Below are positions 54,548 to 64,000 of a stretch of 64,000 bases of DNA, in pieces. The first letter of the stretch is position 1. Each line of letters opens with the position of its first letter. Position numbers and translations under genes: made by a program. The notes under the pieces were generated by a model. That model had not been told where the DNA came from, did not search any database, and saw only the letters and a program-made list of their open reading frames with translations. This DNA is from Silvania hatchlandensis. GTDB lineage: Bacteria; Pseudomonadota; Gammaproteobacteria; Enterobacterales; Enterobacteriaceae. The stretch covers positions 1 to 64,000 of the forward strand of contig NZ_JAMGZK010000050.1 of assembly GCF_025564065.1 (NCBI RefSeq), written 5' to 3'.

Positions 54548-56617
54548 TTACTGCAGCAGCGAAATATCCGCCACGCGCAGGAACAGCTCGCGCAGTTTTT
54601 CGAGCATGGAGAGACGGTTAACGCGAAGCTCTTTATCTTCAACGTTTACCATCACTTTCTCGAAGAAGGCATCAACTGTCTCACGTAACTCAGCCAGTTC
54701 TACCAGCGCATCCTGATAGCGACCTTCAGCGAAGTACGGTTCCAGCTTGTCGCGCAGTACCACAACCTGCATCGCCAGTTTGATCTCTTCCGGCTCTTTC
54801 AGCGTCGCGGCGTTCACTCGCTCGTTAAGTTGCTCGTCGGATTTCGCCAGAATGTTGGATACACGTTTGTTCGCCGCGGCCAGCGCAGAGGCTGCTTCCA
54901 GGGTACGGAAGTGCGAAACGGCCTTCATACGGGCATCAAAATCGGCCGGACGGGTTGGACGACGCGCAAGTACTGCCTGAATAGTGTCGACGGTGAAACC
55001 TTCGTCCTGATACCAGGCACGGAAGCGACCGAGCATAAAGTCGATTACGTCATCCACCACTTTCGCGTTGGTCAGCTTGTCGCCGTACAGACGTACCGCT
55101 TCTTCGGTGAGAGTCTGCAGATCCAGCGACAGGTTCTTCTCAACGATGATGCGCAGCACACCCAGCGCAGCACGACGCAGCGCGAACGGATCTTTGTCGC
55201 CCTTCGGATGCTGACCGATGCCGAAGATACCCGCGAGGGTGTCCATCTTGTCGGCAATAGCCACTGCACAGGCTACCGGGTTAGACGGCAGTTCATCGCC
55301 GGCAAAACGCGGCTGATACTGTTCGTTCAACGCCACGGCCACGTCTTCCGCTTCACCATCGAAGCGCGCGTAGTGCATACCCATCACGCCCTGGGTGTCG
55401 GTAAATTCGAACACCATATTGGTCATCAGGTCGCATTTGGACAGCAGGCCTGCGCGGGTCGCGTGGTTAACGTCTGCGCCGATTTCACGGGCGATCCAGC
55501 CGGACAGCTCCGCGATACGGTCTGTCTTGTCGCGCAGCGTACCCAGCTGCTGCTGGAAAAGAACGGTCTGCAGACGCGGGAGATGATCTTCCAGACGCTT
55601 TTTACGGTCGGTATTAAAGAAGAACTCGGCATCCGCCAGACGCGGACGCACCACTTTCTCGTTACCGGAGATAATCTGAATCGGATCTTTCGATTCGATG
55701 TTCGCCACGAAGATAAAGTTTGGCAGCAGTTTGCCGTCGTTCGCGTAGACCGGGAAGTACTTCTGGTCACCCTTCATGGTGTGAACCAGCGCTTCGGACG
55801 GCACCGCGAGGAATTTCTCTTCGAACTTCGCGGTCAGCACCACTGGCCACTCAACCAGAGAGGTCACTTCTTCCAGCAGGCTGTCGCTCAGATCGGCGTT
55901 GCCACCAATCTGGCGCGCGGCTTCTTCAGCATCCGCTTTGATGCGGGCTTTACGCAGTTCGTAGTCGGCAATGACTTTACCGCGCTCCAGCAGGATCGCA
56001 GGATACTGATCGGCATTATCGATGGTGAACTCCGGCTCGCCCATAAAGCGGTGGCCGCGGATCACACGATCGGAGGCCACGCCCAGAATGGTAGCAGGGA
56101 TTACGGTGTCGCCCAGCAGCAGGGTCACGGTGTGAACCGGACGCACGAAGTGAACGTCGCTTGCGCCCCAGCGCATCAGTTTCGGGATTGGCAGTTTTGC
56201 CAGTGACGTGGCGATCATGTTTGGCAGCAGCGCTTCTGCGCTTTCGCCCTTAACATGCGCCCGATACAGCAGCCACTCGCCTTTGTCGGTGGTCAGACGC
56301 TCGGCCTGGTCAACGGTGATACCGCAGCCACGTGCCCAGCCTTCTGCCGCTTTGCTGGCTTTGCCTTCGGCGTCAAACGCCTGGGCGATAGCCGGGCCGC
56401 GCTTTTCAACTTCACGATCGGGCTGTGCAGCCGCAAGATTTGCGACTTTCAGCGCCAGACGGCGCGGGGCAGCAAACCACTCAACCTTGCCGTGCGCGAG
56501 GCCAGCGTTGTCCAGCTCTGCCGTCACGTTCGCAGCAAAGGATTCCGCCAGGCTACGCAGGGCTTTTGGTGGCAGCTCTTCAGTGCCGATTTCCACCAGG
56601 AAAGTTTTCTCAGACAT
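54548..56617 (-). CDS. glyS: Glycine-tRNA ligase beta subunit
   Basis: GlyS is the large subunit of the heterotetrameric (alpha2beta2) bacterial glycyl-tRNA synthetase and contributes tRNA recognition. The 689 residues equal E. coli GlyS. It begins [18 protein letters not shown], typical of the family, has HRFMGEPEF near 190, and its C-terminal part carries the anticodon-binding domain. It starts 9 nt after glyQ. Confidence 0.98.
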   Translation of the reverse strand: MSEKTFLVEIGTEELPPKALRSLAESFAANVTAELDNAGLAHGKVEWFAAPRRLALKVANLAAAQPDREVEKRGPAIAQAFDAEGKASKAAEGWARGCGITVDQAERLTTDKGEWLLYRAHVKGESAEALLPNMIATSLAKLPIPKLMRWGASDVHFVRPVHTVTLLLGDTVIPATILGVASDRVIRGHRFMGEPEFTIDNADQYPAILLERGKVIADYELRKARIKADAEEAARQIGGNADLSDSLLEEVTSLVEWPVVLTAKFEEKFLAVPSEALVHTMKGDQKYFPVYANDGKLLPNFIFVANIESKDPIQIISGNEKVVRPRLADAEFFFNTDRKKRLEDHLPRLQTVLFQQQLGTLRDKTDRIAELSGWIAREIGADVNHATRAGLLSKCDLMTNMVFEFTDTQGVMGMHYARFDGEAEDVAVALNEQYQPRFAGDELPSNPVACAVAIADKMDTLAGIFGIGQHPKGDKDPFALRRAALGVLRIIVEKNLSLDLQTLTEEAVRLYGDKLTNAKVVDDVIDFMLGRFRAWYQDEGFTVDTIQAVLARRPTRPADFDARMKAVSHFRTLEAASALAAANKRVSNILAKSDEQLNERVNAATLKEPEEIKLAMQVVVLRDKLEPYFAEGRYQDALVELAELRETVDAFFEKVMVNVEDKELRVNRLSMLEKLRELFLRVADISLLQ

Positions 56618-56626
56618 GGCCGCCTC

Positions 56627-57538
56627 TTATTTGTTTCGGTTGCACATCGGGAAGCCAAGGGCTTCACGGGACGCGTAGTAAGCTTCTGCAACGGCTTTGG
56701 TCAGCGTGCGGATACGCAAAATGTAGCGCTGACGTTCAGTCACGGAGATCGCTTTACGGGCGTCCAGCAGGTTGAAGCTGTGGGCGGCCTTCAGAATACG
56801 TTCGTAGGCTGGCAGCGGCAGGGGAGTCTCAAGCGCCAGCAACTGCTGGGCTTCTTTCTCGTACTGCTCAAAGCAGGTGAACAGGAAGTCCACGTCCGCG
56901 TATTCGAAGTTATAGGTGGATTGCTCCACTTCGTTCTGATGGAACACGTCGCCGTAGGTGGTTTTACCCAGCGGGCCGTCGCTCCAGACCAGGTCGTAAA
57001 CGCTGTCTACGCCCTGAATGTACATCGCCAGACGTTCCAGGCCGTAGGTGATCTCACCGGTGATCGGCTTACACTCCAGACCGCCAACCTGCTGGAAGTA
57101 GGTGAACTGCGTCACTTCCATGCCGTTCAGCCACACTTCCCAGCCCAGACCCCAGGCACCCAGCGTCGGGTTTTCCCAGTTATCTTCCACGAAACGAATG
57201 TCGTGGATGGTCGGATCCATGCCCAGCTCTTTCAGCGAGCCAAGATACAGCTCCTGAATATTGTCCGGGGAAGGCTTAATCACCACCTGGAACTGATAGT
57301 AGTGCTGTAAGCGGTTCGGGTTTTCGCCATAGCGGCCGTCAGTTGGACGGCGGGATGGCTGCACATAGGCAGTTGCCATCGGTTCTGGCCCCAACGCACG
57401 CAGGCTGGTCATCGGGTGTGAAGTGCCGGCGCCAACTTCCATGTCCAATGGTTGAACGATGGTGCAGCCCTGACGAGCCCAGTAATCCTGTAAGGTCAGG
57501 ATCAGGCCCTGGAAGGTCTTAGTATCAAACTTTTGCAT
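56627..57538 (-). CDS. glyQ: Glycine-tRNA ligase alpha subunit
   Basis: GlyQ is the class II catalytic subunit that activates glycine. The 303 residues equal E. coli. Family segments are [17 protein letters not shown] at the N-terminus, [17 protein letters not shown] near 36-52 and [18 protein letters not shown]. glyQ and glyS form one operon. Confidence 0.98.
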   Translation of the reverse strand: MQKFDTKTFQGLILTLQDYWARQGCTIVQPLDMEVGAGTSHPMTSLRALGPEPMATAYVQPSRRPTDGRYGENPNRLQHYYQFQVVIKPSPDNIQELYLGSLKELGMDPTIHDIRFVEDNWENPTLGAWGLGWEVWLNGMEVTQFTYFQQVGGLECKPITGEITYGLERLAMYIQGVDSVYDLVWSDGPLGKTTYGDVFHQNEVEQSTYNFEYADVDFLFTCFEQYEKEAQQLLALETPLPLPAYERILKAAHSFNLLDARKAISVTERQRYILRIRTLTKAVAEAYYASREALGFPMCNRNK

Positions 57539-57697
57539 AGGATTTCGTGCTGGATACGTGTGGTTTTAAAGGAAGGGATCAGTATACCCGCTGACCGTAA
57601 GATATACAGTACGAAACGGGGCTGTTTAGGGAAAATTGGGAAATAAGCATAGCTGAAAGCGACCGCAGGACGCCGCCAGCCTTATCACACCGTCGCC

Positions 57698-58000
57698 TTA
57701 GCGCATCGAAAGATGTAAAAAATGGCCGTCTGCGTCAAAAGAGCAGATGAAACTCTCATTGCGCGCAGTGAATCCACGCATTTCATAGCTCCCCTGAAAC
57801 TGTTCAAAGCCGGTGACGTCTATTTTTTTAGCACCCGTGTTATAGCGATGGGCAGCCTGATCCTTACAAAGCTGTTCCATATTCAGCGAACGCGCCGGGC
57901 TAACTTTGCTGTTTTGCGCTTTTTGCGCCGTCGGAGCGTCCTGAGCCGCACAACCCCCTAATAAAACGGGGATCGCGAGCAATATCGTGCGCATCATCAT
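57698..58000 (-). CDS. ysaB: Small lipoprotein YsaB
   Basis: The 100-residue product has a lipoprotein signal with LLGGC (Cys17) and a conserved C-terminal half (SLNMEQLCKDQAAHRYNTG, CSFDADGHFLHLSMR) shared with E. coli YsaB. Function is unknown. It lies between glyQ and wecH as in K-12. Confidence 0.88.
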   Translation of the reverse strand: MMMRTILLAIPVLLGGCAAQDAPTAQKAQNSKVSPARSLNMEQLCKDQAAHRYNTGAKKIDVTGFEQFQGSYEMRGFTARNESFICSFDADGHFLHLSMR

Positions 58001-58183
58001 TTTTATTACCGCCCTGTGCTGTGGCTGTTATTTTTAATCACTAAACTTTATAGAGTATGGCCCGGCATTCTGCGAGCCACACCTCCCTGGCACAAGCAGG
58101 GCAATGAAAAATCAGAGTTTTCCAGCGCGCGTCTGGCGCAGAATGGTCGTCAGAGCCTATTTAATACCTGAACAGAGGAACGG

Positions 58184-59179
58184 ATGCAGGAAAAAATTAA
58201 CTGGATTGATAATCTGCGGGGCATCGCCTGTTTAATGGTGGTGATGATCCATACCACCACCTGGTATATTACTAATGCCCCGAGCATCAGCCTCGTTAAC
58301 TGGGATATCGCCAATATCCTCAATTCCGCGTCGCGCGTGAGCGTGCCGCTGTTTTTTATGATCTCCGGCTATCTCTTCTTTGGCGAGCGCAGCGCGCAGC
58401 CGCGCCACTTTGTTCGCATCGGCCTGTGCCTGCTGTTTTACAGCACCCTGTCGCTTCTCTACATCGTGCTGTTTACCTCGATCAACAGCGAGCTGTCGCT
58501 TAAATACCTGCTGCAAAAGCCGGTGTTCTACCATCTGTGGTTTTTCTTCGCCATTATTGTGATTTATCTGTTCTCCCCGCTGCTGCAGGTGAAAAGTCCG
58601 AACGGTAAAATGCTGCTGGCACTGATGGTAGTGATCGGCGTGGTGGCCAACCCGAATACCGTTTCACAAAAAATTGGCGCGTTTGAATGGCTGCCCATCA
58701 ACCTGTATATCAACGGCGATACGTTCTATTACGTGCTGTACGGCATGCTGGGCCGGGCGATTGGCATGATGGATACCCGCAAGCGCTGGCTGAATGGGAT
58801 TTGCGCGGCACTGGTTATTGCCGCCGTGGTGATTATCTCCCGCGGCACGCTGCATGAGCTGCAGTGGCGCGGCACCTTCGCCGACACCTGGTATCTCTAC
58901 TGTGGCCCGATGGTATTTATCTGCGCCGTTGCGCTCTTCACGCTGGTAAAAAATACGCTCAATAGCCGCCCGCTGCCGCTGCTGGGGCTTATCTCACGTC
59001 ACTCACTGGGAATTTATGGCTTTCACGCGCTGGTGATCCACGCCCTGCGCACGCGGGGCGTGGAGTTAAAAAGCTGGCCGCTATTAGATATTGCGTGGAT
59101 TTTCTCGATCACGCTGGTGGTCAGCCTGGTTCTGTCGATGCTGTTGCAGCGCGTGGATAAACGCAGGTTTGTCAGTTAA
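58184..59179 (+). CDS. wecH: O-acetyltransferase WecH (acyltransferase family 3)
   Basis: WecH (YiaH) is an inner-membrane acyltransferase that O-acetylates enterobacterial common antigen. The 331-residue protein starts with the family 3 motif [19 protein letters not shown], where His22 is the expected catalytic residue, and shows about ten membrane segments. GAGGAACGG precedes the ATG. In K-12 yiaA and yiaB follow; here xylB converges on it directly. Confidence 0.93.
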   Translation: MQEKINWIDNLRGIACLMVVMIHTTTWYITNAPSISLVNWDIANILNSASRVSVPLFFMISGYLFFGERSAQPRHFVRIGLCLLFYSTLSLLYIVLFTSINSELSLKYLLQKPVFYHLWFFFAIIVIYLFSPLLQVKSPNGKMLLALMVVIGVVANPNTVSQKIGAFEWLPINLYINGDTFYYVLYGMLGRAIGMMDTRKRWLNGICAALVIAAVVIISRGTLHELQWRGTFADTWYLYCGPMVFICAVALFTLVKNTLNSRPLPLLGLISRHSLGIYGFHALVIHALRTRGVELKSWPLLDIAWIFSITLVVSLVLSMLLQRVDKRRFVS

Positions 59180-59191
59180 GTACGGTTTGCT

Positions 59192-59220
59192 TGCCCGGCA
59201 GCGCTGCGCCTGCACGGGCA
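59192..59220. terminator. Hairpin between convergent wecH and xylB
   Basis: TGCCCG (59192-59197) and CGGGCA (59215-59220) close a hairpin whose 17-nt interior includes GCAGCGCTGCGC, itself self-complementary. It has no clear T-tract. It is a diverged member of, or similar to, the REP-like palindromes. Confidence 0.5.
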
Positions 59221-59224
59221 TTTG

Positions 59225-60679
59225 TCAGGACATCAGCGGCAATAGCTGCTGATAAATTTTACGGAACACTTCGCGTCGCTCGGCGTAGCGCGCGTGACGG
59301 GCAGCATCCGGTGTGTGCTGTTGCTCCAACGCCAGCTGCGGCAGCAGCGTCGACAGCGGCTTACCGGGGTTCATGGCTATTTGCGCCAGCCGGGCGGCGC
59401 CCAGCGCGGGCCCCACATCCCCGCCGGTGCGGTAATCCAGCCGCTGGCCGCTAATGTCTGCCAGCATCTGTCGCCAGTAGCTGCTTCGCGCTCCGCCGCC
59501 AATCAGGGTAATGCTGGTCGGTTTTAACCCGCAGTCATGCACCACATCCATCCCGTCGGCCAGTGCATAACCCACCCCTTCCAGTACCGCGCGTGCCAGT
59601 TCAGCAGGGCCGTGCTGATGGGTTAAGCCAAAGAACACCCCCTTCGCCTGCGGATTGTTATGCGGGGTTCGTTCGCCAGAGAGATACGGCAGGAACCAGA
59701 CCGCGCCTGCGTTTTCATCCGCCTGCTGGGCAGCATCAATCAGCGCCGGAACGCTGTTCAGCCCGGTCAGCTTCGCCGCCCAGTCCAGACAGGATGCAGC
59801 ACTGAGCATCACCGACATCAGATGCCATTTGCCCGGTAGCGCATGACAGAAGCTGTGTACCGCGCTCTCAGGGTTGCTGCGATAGCCGTCGCTCACAGCA
59901 AAGTAGACCCCGGAGGTACCGAGCGACAGCATCGCCTGCCCGGCATCGGCCATCCCCACGCCAACGGCGCCCGCGGCGTTATCCCCGCCCCCCGCCACCA
60001 CCGGCACGGCGGGCATATTCCAACGCGCTGCCACCGACGCCGTCAGGGTGCCGGTTTGCTCGCAGCCTTCGAACAGCGCAGGCATATGATCCCGGGTGAG
60101 ATGACAGGCGTCGAGCATCGGCTCGCTCCAGTCACGTTTTGCCACGTCGAGCCACATAGTGCCTGCCGCATCTGACATGTCGCTGGCGTACTCGCCGGTC
60201 ATGCGCAGACGCAGGTAATCTTTTGGCAACAGCACCTTCGCCACCTGGCTAAAAATCTCCGGCTCGTGGCGCTGCACCCACAATAATTTCGGTGCGGTAA
60301 AGCCGGGCATCATCAGGTTACCGGTGATCTCACGCGACGTCGGTACACGCGCTTCGAGCAGCGCACACTCCTGTGCACAGCGGCCATCGTTCCATAGAAT
60401 GGCCGGACGTAACACGCGGTTATCTTTGTCCAACAGCGTGGCGCCGTGCATCTGCCCGGCAATCCCCAGCGCTTTCACTTCACGCAGAGAATGCTGTTCG
60501 CCGAGCGCTTTCAGCGCGCGATCCGTTGCCAGCCACCACTGTTCGGGGTCTTGCTCTGACCAGAGCGGGTGCGGCCGCGAAACGTGCAGTTTTTCTGTGT
60601 GCGTTGCCAGCACGTCGCCCTGTTCATTCAACAGAATGGCTTTCACACCCGATGTGCCAAGATCGATCCCGATATACAT
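59225..60679 (-). CDS. xylB: Xylulokinase
   Basis: XylB phosphorylates D-xylulose to xylulose 5-phosphate. The 484-residue FGGY-family kinase begins MYIGIDLGTSGVKAI, the phosphate-binding strand-loop of the ASKHA fold. GGGDNAAGAVG near 231-241 holds the catalytic Asp, and LIGGGARSSYWRQML lies near 388. It follows xylA after a 72-bp gap containing a REP-like palindrome. Confidence 0.97.
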   Translation of the reverse strand: MYIGIDLGTSGVKAILLNEQGDVLATHTEKLHVSRPHPLWSEQDPEQWWLATDRALKALGEQHSLREVKALGIAGQMHGATLLDKDNRVLRPAILWNDGRCAQECALLEARVPTSREITGNLMMPGFTAPKLLWVQRHEPEIFSQVAKVLLPKDYLRLRMTGEYASDMSDAAGTMWLDVAKRDWSEPMLDACHLTRDHMPALFEGCEQTGTLTASVAARWNMPAVPVVAGGGDNAAGAVGVGMADAGQAMLSLGTSGVYFAVSDGYRSNPESAVHSFCHALPGKWHLMSVMLSAASCLDWAAKLTGLNSVPALIDAAQQADENAGAVWFLPYLSGERTPHNNPQAKGVFFGLTHQHGPAELARAVLEGVGYALADGMDVVHDCGLKPTSITLIGGGARSSYWRQMLADISGQRLDYRTGGDVGPALGAARLAQIAMNPGKPLSTLLPQLALEQQHTPDAARHARYAERREVFRKIYQQLLPLMS

Positions 60680-60703
60680 ATAGTGGGTTCCTTAACTGAA
60701 AAT

Positions 60704-60729
60704 GCCCGGTGGCGCTGTGCTTACCGGGC
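60704..60729. repeat. REP-like palindrome, copy 4
   Basis: GCCCGGT and ACCGGGC flank GGCGCTGTGCTT, in the same orientation as copy 2. It lies between xylA and xylB, where it could reduce xylB expression or protect xylA mRNA. Confidence 0.65.
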
Positions 60730-60751
60730 TTACATTGTCCTCAGCTACCTG

Positions 60752-62074
<1,323 letters not shown>

Positions 62075-62444
62075 ATTGAGCTCCATAATCAGGGGTGCGG
62101 CGAAAAGTAGTTTCTGCATTAATACTGAATAGCGATTGCCGGTTGCTCAATTACGTTATTTCACTCTGCTATTGAGAGAATGCACAAATGTGCTCTGGCT
62201 CGCAAAATTAATATGCAAGCAAACTAATTCATCGCTGTAAATTCCAGAATCACGTGTAATTAATAACTTATGTAATTTAAAATCTGATCGCGGTCATAAA
62301 TTCGAAAATAAACCAAATATCATAACGAGAAGATAAAAATCTGTAATTGCCAGCCTGCCGTTCCCCGTTAAGAATTTGCTACGTCTCTTGCACCATTTGT
62401 TTCTTTTATCTCAGCAACCTAACCCTACAAAAGGTAAAACAATT
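62075..62444. promoter_or_regulatory. Divergent xylA-xylF control region
   Basis: This 370-bp AT-rich region separates xylA and xylF. It holds a direct repeat GCTCGCAAA (62198-62206) and GCAAGCAAA (62215-62223) with a 17-bp period, the half-site type bound by the AraC-family activator XylR. A CRP site is expected in the middle, as in E. coli, but no clear match was found. xylR itself lies outside the window. Confidence 0.65.
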
Positions 62445-63437
62445 ATGAAGATAAAGAACCTGTGCCTTACTCTCTGTGCTTCGCTGCTGCTGGCAAGTAC
62501 TGCGGGTTATGCGAAAGAAGTCAAAATCGGGATGGCGATTGACGATCTCCGTCTGGAACGCTGGCAAAAAGATCGCGATATTTTTGTTAATAAAGCCGAA
62601 GCATTAGGGGCAAAAGTGTTTGTCCAGTCGGCCAATGGCAACGAAGAAACGCAGATGTCGCAAATAGAAAATATGATTAACCGCGGCGTCGATGTACTGG
62701 TCATTATTCCTTACAACGGCCAGGTATTAAGTAATGTGGTAAAAGAAGCCAAGCGCGAAGGTATTAAAGTGCTGGCCTATGACCGCATGATAAATAACGC
62801 CGACATTGATTATTATATTTCTTTCGACAATGAAAAAGTCGGTGAATTACAGGCGCAAAGCCTGGTGGCGAAAGTGCCGGAAGGGAATTATTTCCTGATG
62901 GGCGGCTCGCCGGTGGACAACAACGCCAAATTATTCCGCGCAGGGCAGATGAAGGTGCTCAAACCTTACATTGATGAGGGCAAAATTAAGGTCGTTGGCG
63001 ACCAGTGGGCTGACGGCTGGTTACCGGAAAATGCGCTGAAAATCATGGAGAACGCGTTAACAGCCAACAACAATAAAATCGATGCCGTGGTCGCCTCTAA
63101 CGACGCAACCGCCGGTGGCGCAATCCAGGCGCTGAGCGCCCAGGGTCTGGCAGGAAAAGTGGCTATTTCTGGGCAGGATGCGGATCTCGCTGGGGTGAAA
63201 CGTATTGTAGCGGGCACGCAAACCATGACGGTATATAAGCCCATCACCGAACTTGCCACCACTGCTGCTGAAATTGCGGTTGAGCTGGGAAATGGCCAGC
63301 AACCCAAAGCGGATGCCAGTTTAAATAATGGCCTGAAAGATGTCCCTTCCCGCCTGCTGACTCCTATCGAAGTCAATAAAGAGAATATTGACGCCACCGT
63401 GGTGAAAGACGGTTTCCATAAAAAGAGCGAACTGTAA
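62445..63437 (+). CDS. xylF: D-xylose ABC transporter, periplasmic binding protein
   Basis: XylF binds xylose in the periplasm for the XylFGH importer. The 330-residue product has a signal peptide ([20 protein letters not shown], cleavage near GYA-KE) and the two-lobed sugar-binding fold, with [18 protein letters not shown] and [18 protein letters not shown]. The ATG at 62445 is preceded by AAAGG; a 23-codon frame extension upstream was rejected. Confidence 0.97.
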   Translation: MKIKNLCLTLCASLLLASTAGYAKEVKIGMAIDDLRLERWQKDRDIFVNKAEALGAKVFVQSANGNEETQMSQIENMINRGVDVLVIIPYNGQVLSNVVKEAKREGIKVLAYDRMINNADIDYYISFDNEKVGELQAQSLVAKVPEGNYFLMGGSPVDNNAKLFRAGQMKVLKPYIDEGKIKVVGDQWADGWLPENALKIMENALTANNNKIDAVVASNDATAGGAIQALSAQGLAGKVAISGQDADLAGVKRIVAGTQTMTVYKPITELATTAAEIAVELGNGQQPKADASLNNGLKDVPSRLLTPIEVNKENIDATVVKDGFHKKSEL

Positions 63438-63508
63438 TTCCGCATCGCCCCTGCCTGGCGGGGGCGCATCGACTTGTTTTGTTCTCCTTCGGGTCATGTG
63501 GAGCAGTT

Positions 63509-64000
63509 ATGTCTTATTTACTTGAAATGAAAAGTATCACCAAAGCGTTCGGTGCGGTGAAGGCTGTCGATAACGTCAGCCTGCGCGTCAATCCCGGTGA
63601 GATCGTGTCGCTGTGTGGCGAAAATGGCTCGGGTAAATCCACTTTAATGAAGGTGCTGTGCGGCATTTATCCCCACGGCAGCTATGACGGCGACATTATC
63701 TTTTCCGGCGAAATCCTGCAGGCCACCCATATCCGTGATACCGAGCGCAAAGGCATCGCCATCATTCACCAGGAGCTGGCGCTGGTGAAGCACCTGACCG
63801 TGCTGGAGAATATTTTCCTCGGTGCCGAGATAACCCGTCACGGCATCCTGGATTACGACACCATGACGTTGCGCTGTGAAAAGCTGCTGGCGCAGGTGAG
63901 CCTGGCGATCTCCCCCGACACCCGGGTGGGTGACCTCGGTCTGGGTCAGCAGCAGCTGGTCGAAATTGCGAAAGCGCTTAACAAGCAGGTGCGGCTGCTG
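63509..64000 (+). CDS. xylG: D-xylose ABC transporter ATPase XylG (partial, cut by right edge)
   Basis: XylG energises xylose import. The first 164 codons are present. They begin [20 protein letters not shown], with Walker [10 protein letters not shown] near 38-46 and Q-loop [14 protein letters not shown] near 87-100. The family has two fused cassettes of about 513 residues in all, so most of the gene is outside the window. GTGGAG precedes the ATG, 71 nt after xylF. Confidence 0.94.
   Translation, partial: MSYLLEMKSITKAFGAVKAVDNVSLRVNPGEIVSLCGENGSGKSTLMKVLCGIYPHGSYDGDIIFSGEILQATHIRDTERKGIAIIHQELALVKHLTVLENIFLGAEITRHGILDYDTMTLRCEKLLAQVSLAISPDTRVGDLGLGQQQLVEIAKALNKQVRLL

Overview
The window is 64 kb of enterobacterial chromosome. 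Almost every protein is close to full-length collinear with an Escherichia coli K-12 counterpart. Several differences point to an Enterobacter/Lelliottia/Leclercia-type member of the Enterobacteriaceae rather than Escherichia: a 2-ketogluconate (kgu) operon around ghrB, an orphan PTS IIB-IIA pair after thiH, and no zraPSR, htrC, hokA or yiaAB. The genus cannot be fixed from this sequence alone. No prophage, CRISPR array, transposase or rRNA gene body is present.

Layout. 1-540: promoters and leader of an rRNA operon reading off the left edge, divergent from purHD (PurR operator, DnaA box). 543-7845: purHD; then, leftward, hupA-yjaH, yjaG-nfi-hemE-nudC. 7941-14042: rsd and the TPP-riboswitch-controlled thiCEFSGH operon. 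14334-14960: a lactose/cellobiose-type PTS IIB-IIA pair without IIC. 15053-28557: leftward transcription-translation block rpoC, rpoB, rplL, rplJ, rplA, rplK, nusG, secE, tuf. 28676-29118: tRNA genes thrT, glyT, tyrU, thrU. 29452-30402: coaA.

At about 30.4 kb the gene order jumps from the K-12 90-minute region to the 80-minute region. 30454-36172: dppABCDF operon. 36816-37061: a tRNA-Pro gene and a broken copy of its 3' end. 37152-45547: eptB, yhjX, yhjY, tag, yiaC, bisC, yiaD. 45634-50803: ptxS and kguEKT-ghrB(kguD). 50859-54311: cspA, yiaF, yiaG and an ABC-F ATPase. 54548-59179: glyS-glyQ, ysaB, wecH. 59225-64000: xylB-xylA, divergent from xylF-xylG (xylG is cut by the right edge).

Functionally the window combines core information processing (RNA polymerase, ribosomal proteins, EF-Tu, tRNAs, glycyl-tRNA synthetase), cofactor and nucleotide synthesis (purines, thiamine, uroporphyrinogen, CoA) and catabolism (dipeptides, 2-ketogluconate, xylose). 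Regulatory sites readable in the sequence include rrn P1/P2, a PurR box, a TPP riboswitch, the L10 leader, a YpdB direct repeat before yhjX, a PtxS palindrome before kguE, the cspA cold-shock leader and XylR-type repeats. The most unusual structure is at 36816-36913: a copy of the 3' end of tRNA-Pro whose T-loop is split by a 66-bp segment made of tandem hairpins.
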